DNA from: Pelagerythrobacter rhizovicinus
GTDB taxonomy: Bacteria > Pseudomonadota > Alphaproteobacteria > Sphingomonadales > Sphingomonadaceae
Direction of reading: 5' to 3'
Length of the DNA stretch: 64,000 bases
Assembly: GCF_004135625.1 (NCBI RefSeq)
Contig: NZ_SDPV01000001.1
Coordinates: forward strand, 1,424,501-1,488,500
The notes under the pieces are model-generated. The model was not told where the DNA came from. It saw nothing but the letters and a program-made list of their open reading frames with translations, and did no database searches. This document shows, one piece after another, positions 28,205-36,039 of the stretch; within the stretch, counting starts at the first letter, position 1, and each line of letters opens with the position of its first letter. A program made the translations under genes and the position numbers.

Positions 28205-29796
28205 GGGCAGGTTCCTCGTGAAGGCTGGCGCAGCAGGACGCGCCCGGAGTGCACACCCGTAGGCCGGCCGTTCTCGATGGCCAAGCTGCCGTTGACGATG
28301 AGGTGGACGACGCCTTCCGAGAGCTCCTCTGGATTGGCATATCCAGCCCGCGGCACGAACCGCTCTGCATCAATGATGACGATGTCGGCGAACGCATCCG
28401 CTTCCAGATAGCCCCGGTTGGTCAAGCCGAGCGTGTCGGCGACCAGTCCACTGCTTCGCCTGACGAACGTAGGCAGATCGAGCTTTCCCGATGTGACGAG
28501 ATCGCGATAGGCCTTGGGATAAGTCGCATACTTGCGTGGGTGGCCGGTGCTGCCGTCCGAACCGGTCATAACCCAGGGCTGCACTGCAAATGCCTCGATG
28601 TCGGACCGATCCATGTTGAAGGAGGCGACGCGCGCGTCCGAGCGTCGCAGGATCGCAATGGCAGCTTCGATCGGCTTCGACCCCATCGCCGCGGCGACTT
28701 CGGCCAGGGTCTTGCCGTCCCATCTGTCGGCATCACCGATCCCCCGTGTGATCAGAAGCGTCTCCGCCCCTCCACGACGACGAAGATTCTCCGCCATTTC
28801 CGTGCGTAGACGTGCGGCGGCCTCCGGATCGTCGAATCGTGCCCGCAGCCCCGGCATGCCACCGTCGAGCGCCCAGCGCGGGACGAGTGCATTGCTGATA
28901 CGCGTGCCGGAGGCGCGCCACGGATACTGGTCCGCCGTAACTCGCTGTCCGCGAGCTCGCGCCTCGTCTACCATATCGATGATCTCGCCGCTCGAACCCC
29001 ACACGTCGGGGCCAAGTGCCTTGATGTGGGCGATGTGGACTGGCGCGCCGGCCTCCCGCCCGATCGCAATCGCTTCGGCTACGGATGCCTTGAGGCCGGT
29101 CGAATAGCTGCTTTCGTCGCGCAGATGGCTATCGTAGATCGCGCCGCGTTTGCCCGCCTCGCGAGTGAGGGCGACGATTTCACCGGTTTCGGCAAACGTT
29201 TGCGGCGCGTAGTGCAGCCCGGTCGAGAATCCCAGCGCACCTTGGCAGATGGCGCGCGCGACCCGCCGCTGCATCCTGGCAAGCTCGTCAGCTGTCGGCG
29301 CGCGGTTCGTTTCGCCGAGCACTTCTTCCCTCACCGGCCCGAACCCGACCATCAGCCCCACATTCGTGCCGACGCCTGCGTTCTCGAGCCCGGCGGCTTT
29401 CTCCGCGATGTCCGGAGAGCCACCGCCGTCATTCCCGATCACCACGGTTGTTACACCCTGATGCAGGTAGGCGGGATTCTCCCGTCGGTCGGGATCGCTG
29501 GACAGGAGGTCGCCGTCGGCGTGTGTGTGCGGATCGATAAAACCGGGCATGACCAGCAATCCGGACGCATCTAGGATCCGGGCGGCATGCACTGCCCGTT
29601 CCCCGTCGGGTCCCACGTACACGATGCGGTCGTCTCGCACCGCGATGTCCGCTGTCCGCCCGGCCGCGCCCGTGCCGTCGTGAACTTCACCGCCAACGAT
29701 GAGCAGGTCTGCCGCCGGCAGTTCCGCCGCCGCCGCCGAAGGAACAGCGAGCAGGGCCGCCGCCAGACGGCTCGCCATCTTGCACCGAGACTTCAT
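28201..29796 (-). CDS. N-acyl-D-amino-acid deacylase family amidohydrolase
   Basis: 531-aa metal-dependent amidohydrolase of the D-aminoacylase branch, with an apparent signal peptide (LAAALLAVPSAAAA, about 11-24), so probably periplasmic. Metal-site motifs are GFIDPHTHAD (H90, H92), YDSHLRDES and HIAHIKALG, and the catalytic Asp is in TGSDGS. The position occupied by the metal-ligand Cys in Alcaligenes D-aminoacylase (GNCG) is Asp here (GNDGGG, D123). The enzyme would release D-amino acids from N-acylated forms or act on related cyclic or acyl compounds. It follows the TonB receptor by 11 bases and overlaps the symporter by 4. Confidence 0.87.
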   Translation of the reverse strand: MKSRCKMASRLAAALLAVPSAAAAELPAADLLIVGGEVHDGTGAAGRTADIAVRDDRIVYVGPDGERAVHAARILDASGLLVMPGFIDPHTHADGDLLSSDPDRRENPAYLHQGVTTVVIGNDGGGSPDIAEKAAGLENAGVGTNVGLMVGFGPVREEVLGETNRAPTADELARMQRRVARAICQGALGFSTGLHYAPQTFAETGEIVALTREAGKRGAIYDSHLRDESSYSTGLKASVAEAIAIGREAGAPVHIAHIKALGPDVWGSSGEIIDMVDEARARGQRVTADQYPWRASGTRISNALVPRWALDGGMPGLRARFDDPEAAARLRTEMAENLRRRGGAETLLITRGIGDADRWDGKTLAEVAAAMGSKPIEAAIAILRRSDARVASFNMDRSDIEAFAVQPWVMTGSDGSTGHPRKYATYPKAYRDLVTSGKLDLPTFVRRSSGLVADTLGLTNRGYLEADAFADIVIIDAERFVPRAGYANPEELSEGVVHLIVNGSLAIENGRPTGVHSGRVLLRQPSRGTCP

Positions 29797-29807
29797 GCCT
29801 TTTGCGC

Positions 29808-32800
29808 TCAGAACCGCTTCCGGATCGAGGCGTACCAGTAGCGGCCCCGGCTCGAATGCAGCGCTCCCAGATAGCCGAAACTGCTATCGGCAAGCGGCGG
29901 CTCCTCGTTCGTCACGTTGCGCACGCCCAGGCGAAGCCGTGTGTTGTCGAGCGCCCCCTTGTCGAACGTATATTGCACATAGACGTTGGCGTAGGCCCAG
30001 TCGTCCACCACCCACTGCGTGCCGTCGTCCAGCGTTGCACCGGTATCCTTGACCGAACTGACGTAGCGGCCGAACACGCCGGCGCCGAAGTTGCCGAGGC
30101 GCCAGGTGAGCGAGGTTGAAAGCCGCCAGCGCGGGTTGCCATCCTGCCGCAGCAGACCTTCCGCGCCGTCGACCACAAAGCCCTGGAAGATCTCGCCCGC
30201 CGCCTGGGCGTCGATGATCTCCTGCGCTTCAGGCGAGGGTTCCTGGTCGAACCGCAGCAGGTGGGCCGCGTTGACGTTCAGTGTAAAGTCGCCAACCGCG
30301 GTATCGTCGAGTTCGTAGAGCAGCGTAAAATCGATTCCCTCGATCCGGCGCGGCAGCAGATTCATGTACCGGTCGCTCACGAAGAGGATTTCGCCCACCG
30401 GCTCCAAGCCGGTCCCTGCGAAGTTATCGATATCTTCCTGCGTCGGTGTATCGCGGACGACCGCGGGATTCGATGAGCCGCGGGTGCGTAGGAGATAATC
30501 GTAGGCGATCTGGTTGTCGTCGCCGAAGATGCCGACCACGTCCCTCTGATTGATCCGCCAGTAATCGACTGTCGCCGTGATCCGTCCAAAGCGGTTGTTG
30601 GCGATCATGGGCTGGAACACGACGCCAAGGCTATAGGAATCGTTCGTTTCCGGCCCCAGTTCGTCACTGCCCTCGCGCTGACTCACGACCGACTGCGACC
30701 GGCCGCAATCGTCGAGGCTGGCGATCCGACCCGCGCGCAGGTCCGCCTCGCAGCGCACGTAGTCGAGCCGTCCGTTGCTGCGCTCCAGCCCGTTCTCGTT
30801 GATCTGCACCAGGTTCGGTGCGCGGAAACCTTCCGAATAGGAGCCGCGGAACTTGAGCCAGGGAAACACCGTCCAGGCCGCCGCCACCTTGGGTTTCAGA
30901 ATCTCTCCGACGTCGGAGTAGCTTTCGAAACGGGCTGCGGCCTGTACTTCGAACGCCCGGACGAGCGGGATTTCCATTGACGGGCTGATGACCGGAATGG
31001 CGAACTCGAGATAGGCCGAGGCGACATCCCGCTCCCCCGAAGAGTCGGGCGTAGCGCTGGAACCCAGCAGGTCGCTGGTGGAAATGTCGCCCGACACGGG
31101 ATTGGTGAAGGTGATGGTCCCGTCGAGCCGCTCGTCGCGGTCGTCTTTGAACGCCTCGTAGCGGAACTCACCGCCGAACGCGACGCCAACGTCGCCGGCA
31201 GGCAGAGCGAACAGGTCAGGCCGCGAGACGCGCAGGTCCCAGAGGCCGAGCTGGGATTTGTTCGTGCGATAGGCGTCTACCGTGATCGCATCGATGATCG
31301 CCTGGTCATTGCGCGTGGTGTCGCCGTTGGAGAAATCCTCCAGATTGCCGCCGTTGAAGACGTTGTAGGCCATCGGCGTTTCCAGCGCGAGCGACTGCTG
31401 CAGCAGCGTGTTGCTGATCCGGTTGGACTTGTCCTCCGTCTCGGCTTCGGACCAGAGGAGAGCCGATTCCCAATTCCATCCCTCGACTTCCCCCCGCAGG
31501 CCGGCAAGCAAGCGATAGCTGGTGTTCTTGACCTCGATCACCTCCGGACCGGCGTCGACGAAGCGATAGTCGTTGAGGACCATCGCCACGCCTTCATCGG
31601 GGATATCGAGCCCGGGCAGGCGATTGGGGTTCACGCTGCCGTCGGAAAAGTGCGTCGGACCGAACGGATTCCAGTAGTTGTTGGCCGGCACGATGATGTC
31701 GACTGCGGTCAGCGGCGCATCTGCTTCCCGATGGGTCGTGTAATCCGACAGGTAGAGGCCGGCTTCGGCAAAAAGCTCCAACCCGCTGTCGAACTCGTGG
31801 TTGGCGAACAGGAACGAATTGAAGCGCTGTGTATCGCCCACGATCCAGCGATCGTGCGCCAGATTGTAGCGGTACATCCGGTCCTCGTCGTTGACCGAGT
31901 TCTGCGTGCTGTTGTCGGCGCACAGACCGTTACCGAGGTCCGCGAGGCAGCCGGCGATCGTGTCGGGCTGGATATGCCAATAGTCGCTCGGCGAGGTGAT
32001 GGCCGTTCCGTTCTGATGGACGGTCGCCGTATAGCCGTAGAGCTGGAATTCGCCGAACGGCGAGTTGGTCGAACGGTTGTCGAAATCGGTATCGCCCTCG
32101 AACGGTGTTCCGTCGACGAGCCATCGGGTATCGTAATTGCGCGCATAGCGCCGATCGCTTGCTGGCATTCCCTCCCGGGCGAGATAATCGACGAACAGCG
32201 AGACATTCGTGCGGCCTTGGTTGAAGGTATGCCCCAGCGCCGCGTTGCCGCTGAACTCGCGCAGCGACGTACCCTCGGACCCGCCGTACTGGACCTCTGC
32301 GGTCACGCCGTCGAAATTGTCGCGCAGCACGGTGTTGACGACGCCGCCCACGGCATCGGTGCCGTAGATCGCGGCCGCGCCGTCGCGCAGCACCTCTAGC
32401 CGGCGGACACCAGCAACCGGGATCGCGTTCGCGTTGACCGACGTGACCGGGACGAGGTTTTCCGTCTGATATCCGGGATGAAGCACCATCCGGCGACCGT
32501 TCAGCAGGACGAGAGTATTTCCCGTCCCGAGCGACCGCAGATTGATCGAAGCGACATCGCCGCGCGCGTCGTTGATGCCGCCGGTAGTGCGCTGTTCGTT
32601 GAACCCCACATCGCCGGCTTGGGGGATGGCGCGAAACAGCTCATCACCGGAGGATGCGGCGATTGCGTCGATACCGTCTGCATCGAGCACGGTGACCGGC
32701 AGCGTCTCGGTGATCTTCGACCCCCTGATCTGGGTGCCGACGACCACGATTTCGGCGTTCTCCTCCGCTTCCTGCGGCTCGGGAACGGCGACCGGCTCCG

Positions 32801-32882
32801 GCTGCGCAAGCGCCGGGGCTGCTAGACCGGCCGTGGTCGCCATGAAGAATGCGCGCATGAGCGTGCGCTTGGAGCGTGTCAT
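29808..32882 (-). CDS. TonB-dependent outer-membrane receptor
   Basis: 1024-aa receptor. The start at 32882 gives a clean signal peptide (MTRSKRTLMRAFFMATTAGL, ending near APALAQ) with GGGGAGG upstream; the 18-residue upstream extension is unlikely. The TonB-box-like EIVVVGTQIRG (about 46-56), a plug (LRSLGTGNTLVLLNGRRMV, then DGAAAIYGTDAVGGVVNTV) and a barrel ending WYASIRKRF are present. There is no STN domain, so regulation probably comes from the LysR-type gene directly upstream in the same orientation. It heads the operon receptor-deacylase-symporter-VOC-gamma-glutamyltransferase and presumably imports the substrate of the deacylase or transferase, such as an acylated or gamma-glutamyl peptide. 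Confidence 0.92.
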   Translation of the reverse strand: MTRSKRTLMRAFFMATTAGLAAPALAQPEPVAVPEPQEAEENAEIVVVGTQIRGSKITETLPVTVLDADGIDAIAASSGDELFRAIPQAGDVGFNEQRTTGGINDARGDVASINLRSLGTGNTLVLLNGRRMVLHPGYQTENLVPVTSVNANAIPVAGVRRLEVLRDGAAAIYGTDAVGGVVNTVLRDNFDGVTAEVQYGGSEGTSLREFSGNAALGHTFNQGRTNVSLFVDYLAREGMPASDRRYARNYDTRWLVDGTPFEGDTDFDNRSTNSPFGEFQLYGYTATVHQNGTAITSPSDYWHIQPDTIAGCLADLGNGLCADNSTQNSVNDEDRMYRYNLAHDRWIVGDTQRFNSFLFANHEFDSGLELFAEAGLYLSDYTTHREADAPLTAVDIIVPANNYWNPFGPTHFSDGSVNPNRLPGLDIPDEGVAMVLNDYRFVDAGPEVIEVKNTSYRLLAGLRGEVEGWNWESALLWSEAETEDKSNRISNTLLQQSLALETPMAYNVFNGGNLEDFSNGDTTRNDQAIIDAITVDAYRTNKSQLGLWDLRVSRPDLFALPAGDVGVAFGGEFRYEAFKDDRDERLDGTITFTNPVSGDISTSDLLGSSATPDSSGERDVASAYLEFAIPVISPSMEIPLVRAFEVQAAARFESYSDVGEILKPKVAAAWTVFPWLKFRGSYSEGFRAPNLVQINENGLERSNGRLDYVRCEADLRAGRIASLDDCGRSQSVVSQREGSDELGPETNDSYSLGVVFQPMIANNRFGRITATVDYWRINQRDVVGIFGDDNQIAYDYLLRTRGSSNPAVVRDTPTQEDIDNFAGTGLEPVGEILFVSDRYMNLLPRRIEGIDFTLLYELDDTAVGDFTLNVNAAHLLRFDQEPSPEAQEIIDAQAAGEIFQGFVVDGAEGLLRQDGNPRWRLSTSLTWRLGNFGAGVFGRYVSSVKDTGATLDDGTQWVVDDWAYANVYVQYTFDKGALDNTRLRLGVRNVTNEEPPLADSSFGYLGALHSSRGRYWYASIRKRF

Positions 32883-32998
32883 CAGCTTCCCTCCCCTGGA
32901 AGAATGAGTGTCTAGCGGCCCGGCCGCCTGTTGCACTTTTGTGGCACCGCAGCGATCGAGAAGGCAAGAAAGCCCGTCCGATAAACAGTTCGCATCGA

Positions 32999-33015
32999 TA
33001 TAGCCTGAGGTTATA
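32999..33015. promoter_or_regulatory. Candidate LysR-type binding site (T-N11-A palindrome)
   Basis: TATAGCCTGAGGTTATA reads TATA-n-CCT-n-AGG-n-TATA, an interrupted perfect palindrome that contains the T-N11-A core of LysR-type sites (33001-33013). It overlaps the stop codon of the LysR gene and lies about 117-133 bases upstream of the TonB receptor start, a usual place for such a recognition site. Confidence 0.55.
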
Positions 33016-33910
33016 CTCTCTGCCCGGGCCTCGTGCTCAGAATGTCCTCTACCGTGTCGAGAAATCCCGACAGCAACGGTGCCTCTGCATTCTCCTGGAG
33101 GAAATACGCCGACACCGGTGCGACGATCGGTGTTCGGAACCGATAGAGCCCGATGACATCGCTGCGCATGTCGCGTGCGGTGAACTCGTCGACCACCGTC
33201 ACTCCCACGCCGCGCTCCGCCAATGCGAGGGCGACGTAGTAGGTTCGCGCCGTGACAACCTCGCGCGGTACGACCCCGAGGCGGTCGATCTCATCGACCA
33301 GCACGGCGCCCGACGGTCCGCTGTCGCGAAGCCCAATGAAGTCCCGATCTGAAAGGTCCTCGATGTCGACCACTCCGTCGGCAGGCACGTACTGGTCCTT
33401 TCGTGCCGCGACCAAGAGCTCGATCTCGCCGATCTGGCGAACCGCCAGTCTGGACTTGGCGGCGGCTCCGTAGCCGATCGCCACATCACATCCGCGCTCG
33501 TACAGCGACGAGGCGATGTCGCGCGTGTGAAGCGTGTCGAGTTCGAAGCTGACGTCGGGATGCTCTGCCCGAAGGCGGGCAATCGCCTCCGGGATCACGC
33601 CAAAGCCCAGCGAAGGCAAGAGCCCCAGCTTTATATGTCCGCCCCTGCGCGAACCGATGTTCTGCGCAGTCCGCCTCAGCGAACGGATCATCCGGTAGAC
33701 CTCGTCCACTTCGCCGAACAGTTCGTGTCCGGCTTCGGTCGGCTCGAGCCGCCCCTTGCTGCGCCGGAAGAGTGGATAGCCGAGCTGGTCCTCAGCATGG
33801 CGCAGCACTTTGCTGACCGAGGGCTGGGAGACGTTCAGCTCTTGAGCGGCGCCGGTGACCGAACCTGTGCGATAAACGGCGTAGAAAACTTCGATATGTC
33901 TGAGGCGCAT
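33011..33910 (-). CDS. LysR-family transcriptional regulator
   Basis: 299-aa regulator. The N-terminal winged helix-turn-helix (residues 1-60; GSVTGAAQELNVSQPSVSKV, then PLFRRSKGRLEPTEAG) precedes a type-2 periplasmic-binding-like effector domain (about 90-290; LLPSLGFGVIPEAIARLRAE onward). It is transcribed in the same direction as the TonB receptor operon, 128 bases upstream, and a candidate LysR palindrome lies at its stop codon. It most likely controls the receptor-deacylase-symporter operon. The effector might be a D-amino acid or acyl-amino acid (inference). Confidence 0.9.
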   Translation of the reverse strand: MRLRHIEVFYAVYRTGSVTGAAQELNVSQPSVSKVLRHAEDQLGYPLFRRSKGRLEPTEAGHELFGEVDEVYRMIRSLRRTAQNIGSRRGGHIKLGLLPSLGFGVIPEAIARLRAEHPDVSFELDTLHTRDIASSLYERGCDVAIGYGAAAKSRLAVRQIGEIELLVAARKDQYVPADGVVDIEDLSDRDFIGLRDSGPSGAVLVDEIDRLGVVPREVVTARTYYVALALAERGVGVTVVDEFTARDMRSDVIGLYRFRTPIVAPVSAYFLQENAEAPLLSGFLDTVEDILSTRPGQRV

Positions 33911-34373
33911 CGGCTCCCTTTAATGGCCGTCCGACAGCACGCAACCGTTCGCGGCCCCGCCGATTGCCGGCATCGTGCAGCATTTGCCGCAGCAATCCAT
34001 CGGACGCCGCGGATTGTCGCTGCCCTTGAGCGATGCTTCCTCGACAGTGACGCCGCCAGCGACAAGCTGGCGATGATAGCCAGTGATCCGCTAGTTCGCG
34101 CCACCCGGCTTTCTCGATCGGAAGGCCGGAACGCTCCGAGCTCAGTTCTATATTGGTTTTTGCCCGCGCAAATGCGCCGTTTGACGCGCCGACCTTCTTC
34201 CCTGCCCGGAACGATCACACGAATTCTCACACGAGTGACGTCAAAGCGGGGGCAAAGAATGGCCGATCTGACCATGCGACGAGTGTGCGAAATGTATGAT
34301 TCCGGCGCGCTTCGCCACCTCAAGGCCGACGGAAAACCGCCGAAAATGCGACGTCCTGGAAGCGATTCGCGAA
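33911..34373. other. 463-base gap between LysR gene and tRNA-Met; island end without integrase
   Basis: No integrase gene or fragment is recognisable, although this is where an island inserted at the tRNA 3' end would usually keep one. The only long frame on the plus strand (to 34417) is antisense to the LysR gene and then reads through the tRNA. It contains two short direct repeats (34215-34234) and, from about 34330, the flank shared with the site at 10.63 kb. Confidence 0.5.
34215..34234. repeat. Two TCACACGA direct repeats near tRNA-Met
   Basis: TCACACGA at 34215-34222 is repeated exactly at 34227-34234 with a four-base spacer, about 140 bases beyond the 3' end of tRNA-Met. Spaced short direct repeats next to a tRNA-type attachment site are what arm-type integrase sites look like. 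This reading is inference, as no integrase gene remains. Confidence 0.4.
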
Positions 34374-34450
34374 TGGTAGCGGAGGAGGGACTCGAACCCC
34401 CGACACGCGGATTATGATTCCGCTGCTCTAACCACCTGAGCTACTCCGCC
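34374..34450 (-). tRNA. tRNA-Met(CAT), elongator
   Basis: 77-nt cloverleaf with encoded CCA. The acceptor strands are GGCGGAG and CTCCGCT (first pair G-U), the D arm contains AGGTGGTTA, and the anticodon stem GCGGA/TCCGC encloses the loop ATCATAA (anticodon CAT). The T loop is TTCGAGT. The T-stem and anticodon-stem sequences match the alphaproteobacterial elongator methionine tRNA rather than the initiator or the lysidine-modified Ile2 species. Its 3' end points left into the candidate island, and a fragment of that end recurs at 10.68 kb. Confidence 0.96.
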
Positions 34451-34486
34451 CCACGGGGCTTATGCCGGCCGCGCAGCGGCTTCGGC

Positions 34487-34506
34487 GCCCCCGCGGGTGC
34501 GGGGGC
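34487..34506. terminator. GC hairpin between thpR-like gene and tRNA-Met
   Basis: GCCCCCGC and GCGGGGGC are exact complements around the loop GGGT. It lies 34 bases past the stop of the leftward acpP-fabF-mltG-thpR-like group and 36 bases before the tRNA. There is no T tract on the transcribed strand, so it may be a weak or Rho-assisted stop, or a processing hairpin. Confidence 0.45.
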
Positions 34507-34539
34507 AGGCGGCGCATTTAGGGCGGGCTTGCGAGCCGG

Positions 34540-35070
34540 TCAACCTCGGTTTTTGCCGCGGAACGGCCAGCGCTTGACGAACTCCCACGGCCCGCCGCGA
34601 TAGTAGTACAGCGCAAGCGCGGGAAAGCTGAAGCCGCGCGGCTCGATCTCGGCCGCGAGCGTGCGTTGAAGCTCGCGCGCCGCCCGCACCGGCACTTTGT
34701 TCTGGATGGTGACGTGGAGGCGCGGCTGGTGCGCGTCCTGCGCTGTCAGCAGGCCGTGAAACCGCGCGGCCAGCTCCTCACGAAGCATCAGCATCGCGGG
34801 ACTGAAAAGGCGCAGTGCGGTGCCCTCCCCAAGCGGCAGGATTCCCTCGAGTCGCGCTGCGGGCGGCGCGTACCGGGCCGCGGCCGCGGCGAGCTCGTCG
34901 CGAACCTCGTTCTCGGCACTTGGCGGAAGCACGTGGAACAGGGTGACATGCGCTTCCAGAACGTTGCGCTCGGGCGGGTAGTGCGCTGTGCGCAATCGCG
35001 TCGCCCAGCGGTGGAGGTCCGGCGGCAGTTCTGCCGTGACGATCAACGGCGCAGATGCCGCTCCGGTCAC
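34540..35070 (-). CDS. 2H phosphoesterase, RNA 2',3'-cyclic phosphodiesterase-like
   Basis: About 176 aa. The two HxT motifs of the 2H phosphoesterase superfamily are visible: EAHVTLFHVLP in the N-terminal half and RLHVTIQNKV in the C-terminal half, separated by about 80 residues. Relatives (ThpR/LigT) open 2',3'-cyclic phosphates of RNA; the cellular role is usually unclear. The GTG at 35070 overlaps the mltG stop (ATGTGA) and is the likely start; an upstream GTG at 35103 would overlap mltG by 37 bases. It is the last gene of the leftward fabF-mltG group. Confidence 0.75.
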   Translation of the reverse strand: MTGAASAPLIVTAELPPDLHRWATRLRTAHYPPERNVLEAHVTLFHVLPPSAENEVRDELAAAAARYAPPAARLEGILPLGEGTALRLFSPAMLMLREELAARFHGLLTAQDAHQPRLHVTIQNKVPVRAARELQRTLAAEIEPRGFSFPALALYYYRGGPWEFVKRWPFRGKNRG

Positions 35071-36038
35071 ATCTCTCCACGTGCGCGGCGAATGGCGAAC
35101 CACTTGTCGACCGCTTCCTGGTGCGCGGCATAGTCCGAATTAAACACGTGCCCGCCCGTGCCGTCGGCGACCATGTAAAGCGCGTCGGTTTTCGCGGGAT
35201 TGAGTACCGCGGCAATGCTCTCCCGCCCCGGGTTGGTGATCGGGCCCTTCGGAAGGCCCGCCATCGAATAGGTGTTGTAGTCGTTGATCGCCGCAATCTC
35301 CGACTGGCGGATGCGGCGGCCGAGCGGTTTGCCCTTCGTGATCGGGTAGATGATCGTCGGATCCGCCTGGAGGAACATGCCGTCCTTTACCCGGTTCGAG
35401 TAGAGCCCCGCGACCATCCGCCGCTCCTTCGGCAGCGCGGTTTCCTTCTCGACGATCGAAGCCAACGTCACCGCCTCCTCGATCGTATCGACGGCGATGT
35501 CCTCCCCGCGTTTGGGCCACGCCTCAGCGAGATAGTTACGCATCGCCGCCTGCATCCGCGCGAGAACCGCGGTCCGCGCCTCCCCTCGCTCGAAAGCATA
35601 CGTGTCGGGCAGGACGGAGCCTTCTTCAGGCACCGGAATCTCGCCGGTCAGCAGCGGCTCCGCCATCAGCTTCTCGTAGACGAGAATCGACGGCATGCCC
35701 TCGGGAATGGTGATGAAGCGGCGGATCACCTCACCGTGCTGGAACGTGTCGAGAATGCCGCCCTGCCCGATCCCTGCCGGGAGGCGGAACTCGCCGGCCT
35801 GTATCGGGTCGGAGCTGCCGAGCAGCTTGGCACGCAGCAGGAAGCCGTCGGCCGAAGTGATCAGCCCCTCGTTCTCCAGCTTGTGCGCGACGGCTGTCAG
35901 CGTCGCGCCCGACGGGACGATGAACGCCGTATCCTTCTGCACCTGCGCGGAGCCGAAGGCCAGGCTGCCGAACACCACGGCCGTGAGCAACGCCAGGGCG
36001 GCGAGCGCCCCGGCGACGATGCAGCCGCGCCGGCGCAT
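35067..36038 (-). CDS. mltG: Endolytic murein transglycosylase MltG
   Basis: 323-aa YceG/MltG protein that cleaves nascent peptidoglycan strands at the inner membrane and sets glycan length. One N-terminal membrane segment (about residues 8-28, IVAGALAALALLTAVVFGSL) is followed by a LysM-like region (FIVPSGATLTAVAHKLENEG) and the catalytic domain with the active Glu in SIVEKETALPKERRMVAGLY. The C-terminal part (YNTYSMAGLPKGPITNPG) is typical. One base separates it from the fabF stop, a common alphaproteobacterial order (acpP-fabF-mltG). Confidence 0.95.
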   Translation of the reverse strand: MRRRGCIVAGALAALALLTAVVFGSLAFGSAQVQKDTAFIVPSGATLTAVAHKLENEGLITSADGFLLRAKLLGSSDPIQAGEFRLPAGIGQGGILDTFQHGEVIRRFITIPEGMPSILVYEKLMAEPLLTGEIPVPEEGSVLPDTYAFERGEARTAVLARMQAAMRNYLAEAWPKRGEDIAVDTIEEAVTLASIVEKETALPKERRMVAGLYSNRVKDGMFLQADPTIIYPITKGKPLGRRIRQSEIAAINDYNTYSMAGLPKGPITNPGRESIAAVLNPAKTDALYMVADGTGGHVFNSDYAAHQEAVDKWFAIRRARGEM

Positions 36039-36039
36039 G

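Noticed and set aside
33527-34417. 296-aa plus-strand open frame ending MVAEEGLEPPTRGL
   Set aside because: Its first part is antisense to the LysR gene and its end is a read-through of the tRNA-Met gene; this peptide ending is a known artefact of translating tRNA sequence.
34374-34450. tRNA-Ile2 or initiator tRNA alternatives for the CAT anticodon
   Set aside because: The acceptor stem begins with a G-U pair rather than the initiator mismatch, and arm sequences resemble elongator tRNA-Met rather than the Ile2 type.
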